A stretch of 64,000 bases of DNA, from contig CM049319.1 of NCBI GenBank assembly GCA_026874595.1, positions 61,452,917-61,516,916 of the forward strand, written 5' to 3'. Shown piece after piece: positions 12,448 through 27,898 of the stretch. Numbering within the stretch: the stretch's first letter is position 1; each line of letters starts with the position of its first letter. The stretch comes from Sipunculus nudus (Eukaryota; Annelida; Sipuncula; Golfingiida; Sipunculidae). The translations under genes and the position numbers were made by a program. The notes below the pieces were generated by a model. That model did not search any database. It worked only from the letters and a program-made list of their open reading frames with translations, and was not told the origin of the DNA.

Positions 12448-13122
12448 ATATAAACCACATCATCACATCCACGTTGGGCAATAATGCCACTCAACAACAT
12501 TTTACGACGGAAATACATGAATGCAGTATCTAACCATTTATTTCGGATATGCGCTGTTATGTGTATATCGATTTACATAAATAGACTTTAGCATTTCTGT
12601 AAATACACAATTGTATTTATATGAGGTCTAAAGAGGATCCCCTGGTAAGAGGTGAACATGCAAAATAAATTCAATCGATATTGACCAAAAGGTTACATTT
12701 TATACTTTCACACCCCAAGCCGAGAACTTTCCACTTCTCGAACAGTCTATAAGATCTTGTACAACACAGTAAGCACGCGTTTCAGGAATTCTCTAGAAAA
12801 ATATCGCCTTGCGTGCCCCTACATACCAGGGTCCACGTGACCTCGGCCAGGCGTGAAAGCCACTAGCCAGCACGACAATGAGAGTTCAACCAGTACGGAT
12901 TAAACATAGAATGTAATACGCGGCCAGACACGAGTGCCACAACAGGAGTTATGACTGTGTCACATAATAAAAAGAGCACCTGTAACAACAAAGACAATGA
13001 ATATTTTGTAGCCTATATACCTGTAACCATGCAAGCCTGAAGAATGTGCGTCATCGGGATTTACAGGAGTGTCGTACCCAAACCCAACGTCATAACGGAT
13101 TACCCTTTATAACTTATACTTC

Positions 13123-13183
<61 letters not shown>

Positions 13184-16100
13184 CAATAATAAAGTTAAGA
13201 GTAAATTAAAAAAATAAAAATGGATAACATAATCCCCTTGACGGATCCCAGACTTCTAAAAAAAGTGAAAATGGTTTCCTAAGTTTTCAAAGAAAAGGAG
13301 GGTTACATTATATTAATTTTTGTGAATTTAACATTAAGATTAAGATCAACTAGAAATTATTTAATCTGGAAGGTTATATTCCAGACGAGCCGGTTTTCTC
13401 TGCAGTCGAAAAATTTGTGAAGTTGTATGATCAGGCCACAAGTGCGGAGTCCATAGATAAAGTACGGAAAATTTTAATTCACAGAATCAAAAGAAACCTG
13501 TTCATGCTACCACATACTTTAAATGCCTTAGACTGGCATGAACGACGAACACATATCTAAACCTTAGTATGGAAAAGGGCACTTTAAGCATGTCCAGTTC
13601 TTCCGTCAGTGGAAGACAGCGGATGGTATTTTGACAACAAAGTAAATGCATTAAAACCAGTCCTCTTTTCGAAAGAAGTACACTCTTTGTGCAACAGGAA
13701 GGTGCAGATTTACAAGCCTAAAACTAGCTCCCACAGAAGCTTGTGCTTGTACAATTCACTGCAAGAATCCAAACCTATTTCTTCCACACATTTTCTTTTA
13801 CACAAAAGTGAGAAACATACAATAACTGAACTGCTTAAGAAAATTCTTGTAGGGGAAAATACAAAGGCTTTTTTTTAATCTTTAACTCAATTTTTACACA
13901 ATATCATGTTATATCTTTGAATATTATAAATTATTAACGGTAATACATGATATTTCTTAAGAATATTTACTTATTTTTGTTTTTTCGTAATTATGCCAAA
14001 TGAGAAATGGATATTTCTGCTGGACACAACTTTAAAGAAACAATAATGGCAAAGTATTCGTCATGTTTAAAATATTGGTGAAATATAATGAAAATTTCTC
14101 TAAAGAACTCTGTTTCATGTTCAGTATATGTGCATTATTGGAGACAATCCTTTTTTTTATTTCGAGGATGGCAATATTTGAAATCTATGTTACCTGCCAC
14201 AGGTTCCTTCGGTAGGTAAATTATAAATTTCTTTCACCTAAAAGTGTGGCCTCCGATAATTATTCTGTGTCTTTTGTATGCTTAGGAATTCAGCACTAAC
14301 AGAAAGGGAATTTAACTTGGGGCAAGAAATCATTTTAAAATGTTTAAAAATGTTATCCCTTGACCGTAAGAATCAATTTTTAGCTAAGCTGACTGTAAGT
14401 CATCTGAGCTTTAGCAATCACTCTATGTCAGTCGTCCGTCCGGCCGTCTGTCCGTTAACAGGGCACAAATCGTAACCGTTGGACCTAGAATCATCTTCCT
14501 TGACATCCAGAGCTGTCCATGAAAAATCTTTTTGGAAACCTGAAATTAGGTCTCTATTACCCATATTCACCCAGCTATAAGGCTCCGAAGTACCCCCCAG
14601 AATAATGGAAAATTTCATACAGAAGCTCAAGTATCTGAACAACTAATGCCTTGATCACCATGATTCTTTGCATGGATATTGCCATGGAATATTTCATCAG
14701 TTTCTGCAGACTGGTAGCGCCACCTGTATTTTTTTACCATTCTTTTTTTCTCTTTTTTAGACCTTTAAAGATGCGATCATCTGTGAACAGGGCACAAAGT
14801 ATATTGACTGGACATAGAATCTTTCAACTTGACTTCATCCTTGTAGGGCCATGAAAAGTCTCCAGGGAAACCTGAATTAGGTCTCTCTTACCCATTCCAT
14901 TTGAGCCATGGAGCTCAAAAGTGCCCTCAAAACAAATGAACGTTTAAACAAAGGCAATGCACAAATCATAACCATTTGACCTAGAATCTTCTGATTTGAC
15001 ATCCAGGGAGGTCCATAATGTCTTCTTGCAAACTTGAAATTATAGTTGTCTATAATTCATATTTTCCAATGTATGCGGCATGTTTGAGGATCCCAGAAAT
15101 AATGCAAAATACATACAAATTGCGAGATTCCCCAGGAATGGGTGAGTGGATTGTCAAAAAACTTGGTGCGCTTATGCGTCTTAATGAACTTAAGCTAACT
15201 TGCATGAATGATAGTGCCACCTTCATTATCTTAATTAGTTCTCTATGCAAGGACATATTGTCAACATGTCAGTCGGCTGAGCGTCTTGACCCATAGGTCA
15301 CTTCTTTAGGAACTTATTTCACTATTATAGCAGGCCTGATAGCTAAAGGTTACACCGACACATTAATTTTCCCTCTTTGTAAGGTTTAACATATTTGCAT
15401 ATTGCTCATATACAGACCGAGATTCTTGTCATCCCTGTTTCAGTTCCAGGCCGCAAGTCTCCCGCTCTATCTATTATTGGCCAGAAAATGCTACCATGTG
15501 TACCTCGATTTCGAGTTACAATGCAGTTCACGTCGACACCACCAGGTGGCGCCACCGGCCGATGCTGTGGCCAAGAAATTCAGTCCCTCTGTCGGCCAAC
15601 CTCTGGCTCTCTATTTACGTGTTCTAAAACAACCAGACCTTTTCTATAAAATATTTCATTATTTATGCTCATCCCTCAAATACAGTCCCCTTACTTGCCA
15701 TTTTTATTTTACGCGAGATGCAACCAGTGACCCCGGTCCTGCCCTTTAGCCCGGTCCTGTCAATTAGGTCCACACGTTTGCCAGGGATGCAATATGGCGG
15801 TGTAACTGTGGTGTATGTGTTGGTCTTCTGAAGTAAGCAACTCTGTGGTTTATAGAACCCTTTATTACTGGTTCACAGCATACATAACTGTTCACTCGTA
15901 GTGCTTACACTCGCCATGTGGCTCCAGTTCTCTCAGCGACCTTCACCTTGACTCTCCTCGGTGTAATAGCATAATATGTTCTCATGTCTTTATACTCAAG
16001 GGTGTCACAGCAGAGTCTGTTCTCATGTACAATACAGCAAATACACTACATTCCCTTTCTTTTCCAGAACCATGATAATAAATATATTAAAATAAAAAAA

Positions 16101-19100
16101 TACCATGCTGGTAAAATAAACTCTTATCTATTGTCAAATATCTTCAACCATCAATGTACTTTAGTTTCACTTTTACCATAACATATATTAGAGTGAAAAA
16201 TATTGTTAATCGAAATTGTTAAGTGTGAAGTTCAGTTATTGACTATCTGACACCTAGATAAGTTAGTTGATAAGCATTGATACATTCCGATATGTATATG
16301 ATTTTTGACTTAGTGGTTGTGAAAAACATATTTGAGTGTTTTAAATATTTTGTGTTGTTATACATATATCAGTGGCTTTTTATTTTAGTATATAAATTGC
16401 TATTAAGCCAAATGAAATGAGTTCTTATCACATATATGAATTGTAAACAAACACAAAACATGATGAAACCTTAGCTATGGGGTCAGGGTAGACTACCATC
16501 ACCCAAACAGCTGACAGAGATTATTCTGCTCTGTTGGTTACTGCTGGTCTACGACGGACTCTAGGTCCTAGACTTTGACTCTGATCTGACTCAGATCCTT
16601 GATCATCAGCTACTGGTAAGCCTGCATCCTGATTACTTTGCATGATCAAGTCATCTTCCAGATTATCTTGGTTTACAACTCTGGTACCGTTTGTTGGTTC
16701 TTGATATTTCTTTACTTGCGAAACATTACGGCATATTCGTTTGCCATCATTACCTTGTAGAATCACACTGTTACCATTCTTTTCTACAACCTTATATGGA
16801 CTCTGTTCGAATGGTGTTGTGAATTTGTTTTTCTTTTTCTGACGGAGAAGTACAAGCTCACCTGGCTGGATATCACACAACTTAGCATTCCGATGCTCAT
16901 CACTATATTTCTTCTGCTTCCCTTTCTTTTCCGAATCTCGTGCTCGAACATCATTATCTTCATGTACAGGGGTCAAAGACAAATCGGGAAGCTTAGTGCG
17001 TAGCGTTCTGCCGAATAAAAGTTCCGCTGGACTGACACCTGTGGTTGCATGGGCAACTGAACGATATGCAACCAAGTAACGCCGTAGCTCGTGTTTCCAA
17101 TTTTTGTTTTCTGCGTTTGCGATTCTGATGACTTTGAGCAGGCTCCTATTCTGTCTTTCGACTTCCCCATTGGCCTCGGGCCAATATGGTGTGACTTGTT
17201 TATGCTGAATGCCGTTTTCTTGTAAGTAACACTCAAATTCATCACATGTGAATTGTGAAGCGTTGTCACTGGTGATTACTTGGGGTAAACCATGAGTGTC
17301 GAATATAAGCTGGAGCTGGTTGATGATACTGACAGCAGTAATGCTGTGCATAACAGCCACCTCTACCCATCTGGAGTAATAGTCGACAACGACTAGAATG
17401 GACTCACCGGTCGGGAAGGGTCTGCACATGTCTATGCCTAGGGTATGCCAAGGACTTGGAGGCATCTCTGTTGATGTCATGGGCTCAGGTCTAGAAGTAT
17501 CTGTGACAGTTTGACATGAGTGACATTTTCTTACATAGTCCTCCGCTGCACGATCTATCCCTGGCCACCAAACTTTATCTCTAAGACGTTGTTTCATTTA
17601 AACAATGCCCAGATGTCCCTCATGAGCTAAATCAAGAGTTTGGGTCGCCTACCGCGAAGAACCAAGTCTCCAACAATGGACAGTTCATGTTTTACATGCT
17701 GGTATGCTTTGTCACAATTTGTCCATTTGTTCAATTGTATGGCACGAATCACAGCTTGTATTGCTACATCTTGTTTAGATATCTGTGATATCTGTTCAAT
17801 ATCTAGAGCGTTTGGTACTTGATTCTGCACAACAAAATAAGCATATTCCTCTGCCAGGTTGCGATGTTGCTCTGTAATATTCAACGGAAGTCTGGATAAA
17901 GCATCGGCCGCATTTGTTTTTCCGGAGCGATAAACGACTTTATAGTGGAACGGATGCATACGCAACAGCCAACGTTCAATGCGTGCAGGAGGTTTCGACG
18001 ATGGTGAGTAGATGCACTCAAGGGGTTTGTAGTCTGTAACAAGGTCAAACTCTTTGCCGATTAAATATATCTGGAACCTCTCGCATCCCCACACCACTGC
18101 CAGGGCTTCCTTTTCGGTTTGAGAATACCGACGTTCAACATCTGACAACGATCGACTAGCATAATAGACAGGAACCCACTGGTCATTTCTTTGCTGTTGG
18201 CATAGTATTGCTCCGAGCCCTACGGGACTAGCATCCACAATGGTTCTTGTTGGCAATTCTTTGTTGAAATATGCTATATACTCCGCATGTCATTTTGCAT
18301 TTCAACGCGTCAAAAGCATCTTGCTGCGATTTACCCCATTGCCATTTTGCATTTTTGCGTGTCAGTTCTCTAAGTGGCTCTGCCAGTGTGGCTAGATTAT
18401 CTATGTTTCTCGCACAGAAGTTCACGAGGCCCAGAAAACTTCTCACTTCAAATGGATTTTCTGGGTTCCGTGCATTGAGCACAGCTTCGACCTTATCTTT
18501 GGCGGGTCCTATGCCTTTGGTTGACAACACATGTCCCATGAAATTCATTTCATTCATCTCAAATTCGCATTTCTTTGGGTTAAGGGTTATACCCTTTTCT
18601 GACAGTCTCTGGAGAACCCGGTGAAGTCTCTCATCGTGCTCCTGTTTGGACTTTCCATAAACTATTATGTCATCTGATATATTGTGAGTGCCATCACATC
18701 CTGCAAGTACATGTTGTACAACATACTGATATGCTTCAGGCGCACTTGAAATGCCAAACATAAGGCGCTTGTACCTATACATGCCTTTGTGAGTCGCAAA
18801 TGTTGTGATGTCACGTGACTCTTCATCAAGTTCAATTTGATGGTATCCCCAACGGAGATCCAACTTACTGAAGTACTTAGCTCCATCCAGTTCCTGCAGG
18901 ACCTCATCAATTGTGGGGATAGGATATCTCTGACGCATAACAGCTTCATTTGCTTTTCGCATATCCACACATATTCGGATTTCGTTGGTATTTTGCTTTG
19001 GAACAACGACAAGTGGCGATACCCATGTTGTAGGACCTTCAACAGTCTCTATAATGTCAGACTGTTCAAGTTCTTTTAACTTGTTTTCCACAGCCTGTCG

Positions 19101-22100
19101 TAAGTTAAATGGCACACGTCGTGCTGGTTGAACGACTGGCTGTATGTTTGGATTAATGTGTATCTTCAGTTTGAAATTTTTCAATTTCCCTAATCCATCA
19201 AAACACTGTGGAAATTGATCGGCAATAGTATTTGCAAAAGATTCTTGTGTTTTAACATGACTGATGACACCTAGACGTAAAACCTGAAGTTTAACTGCAG
19301 TCGAACGAGCTAGGAGTGACATATGATTACCCCGAACAACAATAAATTCTTGATCTGTCACTGGAGACTGGTAATCTTTAACTTTGACCGGAATGACCCT
19401 AACAATTCTAAAGGGGCTGTCGCACCGTTCGCATGAATCTTTTTACTGCATTTATGAAGTGTGTAGTGTGACTGCAGTTCGGTCCGGTCCTGTTCTCCGA
19501 TCAAATTGACACTGGCACCTGAGTCAATCAACATCTGCACAGTGGTACTGTGTGGACCAAAGTTAGTTCACTGTCATTCTGTATTGCCCACACATGCTCG
19601 TCACTAGAGTTATCATCATCTGCAGTGGCAGATGTATCGACTCCTTGGGCTGATTCATTTTCTGTGACACATCTGACCCTTATGACCATATTTATGACAT
19701 TTAGCACAAATCTTATGTCTAGCAGGGCAATCTTTGGGCAAATGTTTTCTGGATAGGCAGCGATAACAGGGTTCAAACCTTGCTTGATTTGGGTTTTGAG
19801 TAACCATCCTACTTGGCACCTGTGAATTTCCACCCCTGCGTGGATTTCCACCCCTGCGTACAGGTGGGTGTCCGCCTGACCAAGGATTTTGAAATGACAC
19901 AGCATTCACAGACTGTTCATTCTGTTCAATTTAACTGGCTTGGTGGTCAGCTACTTCAACAGCTCTACTTATGGTAAGTACTTTCTCCAAAGTAAGGTCA
20001 ACTTCTCTAAGGAATCTGCGCTGTAATGCTGTTGAAACACACGAGCTAACTATCTGATCACGTATCATCTCATCAGTTGTGTTACCAAAGTCACAAGTTT
20101 GTGCTAACTGACGCAAGCGGGTAACATAAGCATCTATAGTTTCCCCTTGTCTCTGAACAGCTTGTCTAAATACATGTCTCTCATAGGGCACATTTCTTTG
20201 TGGATTAAAATGGGCATCTAATTTAAGAAGCGTTTCCTGGTATACATGTGGCCTCTCTGCGTTTGGGTTTAGTTCAAGTTCAGGCAAAGTCTGATATATC
20301 TCTTGCACTCTTGGGCCAGCTAAATGGAGCAACAAAGCCTTTTTTGAGCTACATTCTGTACTCCCAAAGCATCGAGGTAATACTGGAAACTCTGTTTCCA
20401 TTGTTGCTGCAGTCTTGCAGCGCTGACATATATAGTAAACAATACAAGCGCTGCAGCCTCTGGCGGGGAGAGTCTATACTATCTAAGTTTGTACGGATCC
20501 GTACAGACCCTCAGACACGTATATGCCTTGTGAAGCGTGAGGACACCAAACAAACCCCACATATTATAATTGTTACAGATTCTTAGACTGCGTTGGGACC
20601 AAAACTTTTGCTGGATGATCAGCATTAATAAAGTATGGGCACTTACTCTGGATGAAGTCAGATATTGCATTGTCTCCGTCTGGCCGATGGCGCTTTCCGG
20701 TTGGAACAACCAATAGGAATTTAGCATCATTGACAACAAGCGATGTATGATGGGAAGGATGCTTATGAAAATATGGCCTATCATCTTTTGCATAGATTGC
20801 CCACCTAATTTGCATGGGATTCCTTTTCCGGCAGTGTCCGGTTGGCATGCAACATCTGAACCCCGGCAGTTCAAAGGATTAAAAAATATTTACAGGCGCA
20901 CATAAAGGTGATATATCGATTTAATTTGATACATAAAAAGTTTATTTCTATATATAAATATAAGATTGTTTCTCTATCGCACAACAAGCAGTGGTCATTC
21001 ATGTTACAGGTCCTTCAATGAACGGCAGGGTGAACTCTCACCGCCAGACGGTCGGACTCCGTATCACAGATAAATGGAGTCCGTACGTGGCGGACTATTT
21101 CCATTGCTGCCATCTTTAGCTGACACTACTTACGCCCCCTCCAGGAAGAAACGGTTGTGGGGCCGGCAGCGCAAACGGTTGGTTCGCCATCACGTCGCCT
21201 AAATGTGGTGTATGTGTTGGTCTTCTGAAGTAAGCAACTCTGTGGTTTATAGAACCCTTTATTACTGGTTCAAAGCATACATAACTGTTCACTCGTAGTG
21301 CTTACACTCGCCATGTGGCTCCATTTCTCTCAGTGACCTTCACCTTGACTCTCCTCGGTGTAATAGCATAATATGTTCTCATGTCTTTATACTCAAGGGT
21401 GTCACAGCAGAGTCTGTCCTCGTGTACAATACAGCAAATACACTACAGTAACCTTAAATTATAAAGTCCGTGCACAACACATATATTGCTTTTAATTTCT
21501 GTGAAAAAAATATAAATCTGTTATAGATGGCCAAATCTCGGCCTTCTAAATGGCCCAGCGAGGGTAAATCGGGGTAAATAGGTGTTTTTCGTGGCGGCCA
21601 TTTTGAAAAACCAAAATGGCTGCCATGGTATTATTTTGAAATTATCAAATTTAAATTCCATGACCCCCCAAAAATTTTAACTCGCGGTTCTAGCATGTTC
21701 AAATGCTGATATATTTGCAAATTAGGTTTCGTATGGCGGCCATTTTGAAATCAAAGATGGCTGCCATACATGCAACTGCCAGGATGGAAACAATTTTTTT
21801 TTGCTCAGCTGACTGTAAGTCATCTGAGCTATAGCGATCACTCTTTGTCCGTCGTACCTCCGTCTGTCTTGCCGTCCGTCCGTCCGTCTGTCCGTCTGTC
21901 CGTTAACCTGGCACAAATCGCAACCGCTGGACCTAGGATCTTGTAACTTGACATTCTGAGAGGTCCATTAAAAATCTCCTTGGACACCTGAAATCAAGGC
22001 TCTGTCACCCATATCCTTTGAGCTATGGGGCCCCAAAGTACTCCCCAGAATAATAAAAAATTTCATACAAAAACTTCAATATCTAATTAACTACATCACT

Positions 22101-24757
22101 GATGGTCAAAATTTTTGGCATACATATTGATCATGAGATGTTCCATCAGTTTCTGCAGACTGGTGGCGCCACCTGTATTTTTCGAATTTTTACGAATTTT
22201 TTTTTCTCTATTTTTGAGACCTTTAAAAAGGTGAACATCTGTTAACAGGGCACAAATCGTTAAGACTGGACCTAGAATCTTCATTCTTGACACACTGCGA
22301 GATCCATGAAAAGTCTCCACGGAAATCAGAAATAAGGTCTTTGTTACCCATATCCTTTGAACTATAGGGCCCCAAAATACCCCCCCCCCGAATAGCCAAA
22401 AATTTCATACAAAAAGTTCAATATCTCATTAACTAAATCACTGAGGGTCATGATTTTTGGCATACATATTGATCATGAGATGTTTCATCAGTTCCTATAG
22501 ACTGGTGGCGCCACCTGTATTTTTCTTTTTTTAGGAATTTTTTTTCTCTATTTTTGAGACCTTTAAAGATATGAACATCTGTTAACAGGGCACAAATCAT
22601 AACAACTGGACCTAGAATCTTCATTCTTGACATACTTGGAGACCCATGAAAAGTCTCCATGGAAACCTGAAATTAGGTCTCTGTTACCCATATCATTAAG
22701 CTGTATGGCTGCAAAATCCCCCCCCCCCAGAATAATGAAAAATTTGATACAAAAACTGCAGTATCTGAATAACTACAACACTGATGGTCATGAGTTTTGG
22801 CATACATATTGATCATGAGATTTTTCATCAGTTCCTGCAGACTGGTGGCGCCACCTGTATTTTTCGATTTTTTATGAATTTTTTTTCTCTATTTTGAGAC
22901 CTTTAAAATATGTGAACATCTGTTAACAGGGCACAAATCGAAAAGACTGGATCTAGAATCTTCATTCTTGACACACTGAGAGACCTTTGAAAAGTCTCCA
23001 TGGAAACCAGAAATTAGGTCTCTGTTACCCATATCCTTTGAGCTATAGGGCCCCAAAGTACCCCCCAGAATAGTTTTTCATACAAAGAGATAATGAGATG
23101 TTTCATCAGTTTCTGCAGACTGGTGGCTCCCTGGAAACCAAGAATTAGGTCTCTGTTACCTATATTCTTCAAGCTATGAGGCTTGTTTCAAAGTTTTTAT
23201 GATTTTTTTTCTCGATTTTTGAGACCTTTAAAGATGTGGTTATCTATCAACAGGGTACAAATCGTAACAACTGGACCTAGAATCTACATTCTTGTCATGC
23301 AAGGAGGCCCATGAAAAGTTTCTGTAGAAACCTGAAATTAGTTCTCTGTTTCCCATATCCTTCAAGCTATAGGACTCCGAAGTATTCCTCAGAATAATGG
23401 ACAATTCGATACAAAAGCTGAAGTATCTGAACAACTAATGCAGAGGTCACCATGATTCTTTGGTTGGATATTGGCCATTAAGTATTTTTATTAGTTTCTG
23501 CAGACTGGTGGAGCCACCTGTATTTTTTTTAAAGTTTACACATTTTTTCTGTATTTTTTTTATATAAAAATACAGACACAATCTTGGCCTATTCTTTAAT
23601 CGGTTTGATGCTTCAGTTGAATGGGTATATACTACCATTCAGATGATAAAATTTCCTTTTGCGAATCTCTTCTCAGTCAGCTGAGCGTCATGACCCATGG
23701 GTCACTTGTTTCTCCATGTCTTAGATTAGTAAAAATTATGCCTGTTTCCAATCCATAACAATCCATCCACTCATTCTTGACATAACTAGAAAAAGGCCCA
23801 TATACTTCCAGTGAAGGCTGAGGGATGCATGAAAAATATGATAAAGAACCTGATTGCATGTAGAGATAAATGGAACTGACTCAAAGCAGTATTTAAACAA
23901 TTGATCAAAGATGTTAAGGTTTGAAACAATGACAGTTGAGTATTAAGATATGGGAGTGGAGACTCCTGAGAAACCCTAAATAACATCTGATGTGTTAAAC
24001 CTCTATTGGCATTTCAGCTATTTGTGCAAGATGGAAGGTTAGGCATGAAGTGTTTTACTGAAATTCATCCACATTTTTTAAAGAAGTGGGCCCTGTGACC
24101 TTGACCTTTGACCTAATGACCCCAATACGGCACTTGCTTAAGCAGTGAGTCAAGTTTGAGTCAAGTTTGAAATCCAAGAGTCAGTCCAAACTGGAGTCAC
24201 CATCCGGAAACGAATTTATGGACGGACGGACGGAACGACAGACGGCACGACGGACAGACGAACGGACAATTTGATTACTACAGGGCATTCACTTATTCAA
24301 GCGGGGCCCTAATACACACACAAGGTTTCAGGACTCCAGATGAAACCACAGTTGAGAAACTGATAGTATCAATACAATTTGGCAGTTTCAACATAAAGGG
24401 GAAAATAGAAAAAAAATAGAAAACAATACAGGAGCCTGAAATTTTGCATGCCAAAGCATAAAAATATAAATTTATTTATTTTACATTGATTTTACAACTA
24501 GTTATGATAACTAATACGAGGCACTCTCCATGGCTCGGATGCTGGCGTTAGGTAGTCTGTATCAGTGTCTTCCATGCATAGATCGTAAACAGTTTCTTTT
24601 TATATCCAAACCCTCGAAATAATATTTTTGTATTTACTATTACATTTGTTAGTCCTTCCGAAAATGAATCACACTCAAACATTCTGTAAGCAAAAACTAG
24701 AAGATTATGACTTTTGATTCATATATCGGAATTCCTACTCCCGTCTCAAACCGAAAC

Positions 24758-24829
<72 letters not shown>

Positions 24830-27800
24830 TGAATTTAAGTATCTCAAATTGCAAACATCCAACATCATGGATACAGGCAGCACTGACATATTCGCATAAT
24901 TTTAAGGCAGCATTCTTGGTCTTTACAAATACATTTCATGTGCTTGAAGTTGTCACTAGATGTTTTTATTTAGAAAACACAACTATGAGGATGGACTATA
25001 GTGTTCTAAGGGACCTTCAAAATGATTTTGCAATATTCAATTCGTAGGTAGCCAGGAGAGTTGTGAGATTACAAAGATCGTGCTTCAACACTACTGTTAC
25101 AACGTCTCGTACACCTTTCATAATTCTCTCTTCTACTACAATGAAGATTCAGTCGATGTGGCAACCGAGAGAGTTACGCAAGCATTCCGGAATATATGCA
25201 GGTGATTTATGGTTAGTTTCTTTTTCTTCTGTGGGCTTAGAATATATAATTACCCCCACAGCTTTATATCTTTCTTTCGCTTGACTTGTTATTACTGTTT
25301 TAAAATATATCCCTACACATTTGAATTATGAATTATCTGTTCTTGCCCCCGCTACCTCGACGGCTGTTGTCTTGTGATGGTGTTCTTTTGACATATCTAT
25401 CGTTTTTTAATCGTTCTATATCTTGTAACTTTCACCTATTTACATTGCCGTCACAGTGTCATTGTAAGATATCAGACCTACCTACAACCCCTCTAATCTA
25501 TAAGTTGACTGACCCATTAACACACTATTCCTATAGAAAAGCAGGCAGTCCGGGCAGTCATTGCAGAGGGCCTTTTACTTATTCTCTGGTGCCTGGATGA
25601 TCCCGACCTGGGCCCAGCAGCCAAAGTCTGGGCGGCACTTAGTTTAGTCATTTTGACGTGCTAAGGAGCTTAACGTTAATCGACATCAGGTGAAATTACA
25701 GTAGCCCACCCGGTTGTTCTACCTCACTGATTATCACGTTTAACTAACAGACTGGCAGTATAGATTTGTCTTAGTAATAACAATCATTCCTTATTCTTAT
25801 AGACTTTTCGGCAATTTGGTGATTTAAAACCTAAAACTCCTGTGAAGATTTATATTTTTTGTGGGAAATCTAAGTTTAGAATTAGAAATCTTCCTTCTAA
25901 CGAGGGCAAGCCTCCGCCATTCATTTCTTCAGCCGATATTCCCAGGTTCATTCGTGCATATGATTCTGCACATTTTTTAATATTCCTTGAACACGTTCCT
26001 GGATCCGGATCATATGCCGGATCAACACCAAATTCTAATTGAATTCAAATCATGAATGCGTGATTTATGTTTTACACAAACACATACACAAACACACATG
26101 AATGAACGCACGCCCTCTTGGCGGAGGCAGCAACAATAAATGTAAACCAGTCACTACAAAATGGAACGCAAAAAGAATGCACTTATAGCAAAAGACCTAA
26201 GCCATACAGCAACAAACAGACGGCATCTTCTAAACCCTTTTCTTCTAAAAGTATCTTTTTCTTCTTAATCTCTTTTTCTTATGACTATTTTTCTTCTGAC
26301 TCTTCTCGATTTTTCATCATTTGTGAATGAGAAGGTACAGGGATCGTCACTGAGTAGACTCTAATGGTATCATTTGACCCTCAACCTAAATTTCATTACC
26401 CTTAAATTGTTATATCCTGTTTTCCTTTCTTCGTGGCTTTGATTCATTTGATTACATAAGCATAATTTAAAAAAACACATAGGAATTCAATCCCAACGTG
26501 CCAGTGTGTTTCATATTTTCCCTAACGACTTTCGTGTCGGCAAAGCATTCTCCTTCTTTCGATGTGTATGGTTAGGCTCCCAGACTTGTCTGACGCAGAA
26601 AAGAGAACCTTCAACTTATTTGTTTATTTTTTTCGCACCGATTCCCACTTTCATGTACATATATTGCATATTTCTATCACGCAGAAAATGTTCAAATTGT
26701 TACGATTTTAGAAACCATTTATATTGTTCATTGAAACTGCAATATTAAGTATGTTAAACATCAATCCATTCTGTTCGTTCACATGGCGTTGTCCAATGCG
26801 GATAGAGTGAAAACAAAGTGGCTCGTTTTGGCACGAAAACAGAAGCTAGCAACTTGGTTACGTACAATAATATTAAATATGAAACTGTATATCTATCAAA
26901 TCATGTAGCTTTCGAAAACGTTCTTTTATAAATATAATAGCACTGAGTTTTCACGTGACCGCGGGTGCTATGACCATCACTTCAAGTCCTGTTCGCCCGC
27001 CTTCAAGGCCAACTTTACAAGGTGGATGGATGAATATGAAGGCCAAATATGTGAAGCTAAACGTGTTAAGCCGGATATAAAGAAACGTAATTATTTTATT
27101 TATTCCGTAATATTACAATTAATAAATTGAGCATAAGCGTTATTAACTCATTTATGTATTAAGTGAGACAATTAATGTATCATTTACGCGCAAAGATATG
27201 GGTACATAGAGAAAACTGTCTATAACATAAAGCAGTGTTTTTTTCCTGATAAATATAGATAACGTTTTATCTATTTTACAATTTAATATATGCTTTTTAT
27301 GTTTAAGACTGTTATTTTTATTTGACAGTTCTCAGGCACTTGGTACTTTGGTGGATGTACCCGAGCTTTGACAATCGTTCTGAATCCTGCCTTGGAAAAC
27401 AAAGCAACAAAATCAGAAATAAATTTTCAACAGAAGCAATCTCCTGTTCAGTTGATGCGTTTGCCGATATCATAGGTGAAATCGTACTTGGGCCAGGTCT
27501 TTTAAACTCATCTTACAATGAAATAATTAGAGTATATAACAGGTAAGATCGTTTGAATAAAAAACTATATATAATTTGATATCTAAATACAGTATAGTAC
27601 TTTTTAATTACGGAGAGTATCGGGTATGATATGTGGTGTAAGCCAAGATAAACGCTGTGTTTGTTCTTCTCAGGTCGCTTTTGGTCCATTTATACTATTG
27701 TCAAAGTTATAAGTGAATTAAAATGTAAATATAATGAAGAACAGGCCATCTTATGGAGGTGTCAAAAGAAAAGGGAGGGTATCCACGCCTGTTAATATAG

Positions 27801-27831
27801 GCCTATAAAATAAAACCAGGTGTTTAGGCTG

Positions 27832-27898
<67 letters not shown>

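Larger units (their letters stand above)
15807..21447 (-). mobile_element. Ty3/gypsy retrotransposon, element 1
   Basis: Complete 5.64-kb element on the minus strand with LTRs at 21204-21447 and 15807-16051 and a 5-bp target duplication GTAAC on both sides (15802-15806, 21448-21452). Order gag, protease, RT, RNase H, integrase is that of Ty3/gypsy. The ISDD form of the RT motif and the absence of a chromodomain recall Mag-like lineages. The LTRs differ by about five substitutions and one indel. gag and pol carry stops and frameshifts, so the copy is probably inactive. It lies in intron 1 of gene B, in antisense, and copy C has no counterpart. Confidence 0.93.

Noticed and set aside
15402-15749. 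115-codon plus-strand frame
   Set aside because: No domain, no splice or promoter context and no homologue in the other copy.
21160-21203. tRNA-like sequence next to the LTR of element 1
   Set aside because: Only a T-arm/acceptor-like stretch, expected for a primer binding site; no complete cloverleaf, so no tRNA gene.
21900-23500. Regular repeats considered as a CRISPR array
   Set aside because: Units are about 340 bp, wholly similar without spacers, in a eukaryotic intron inside a TIR element.
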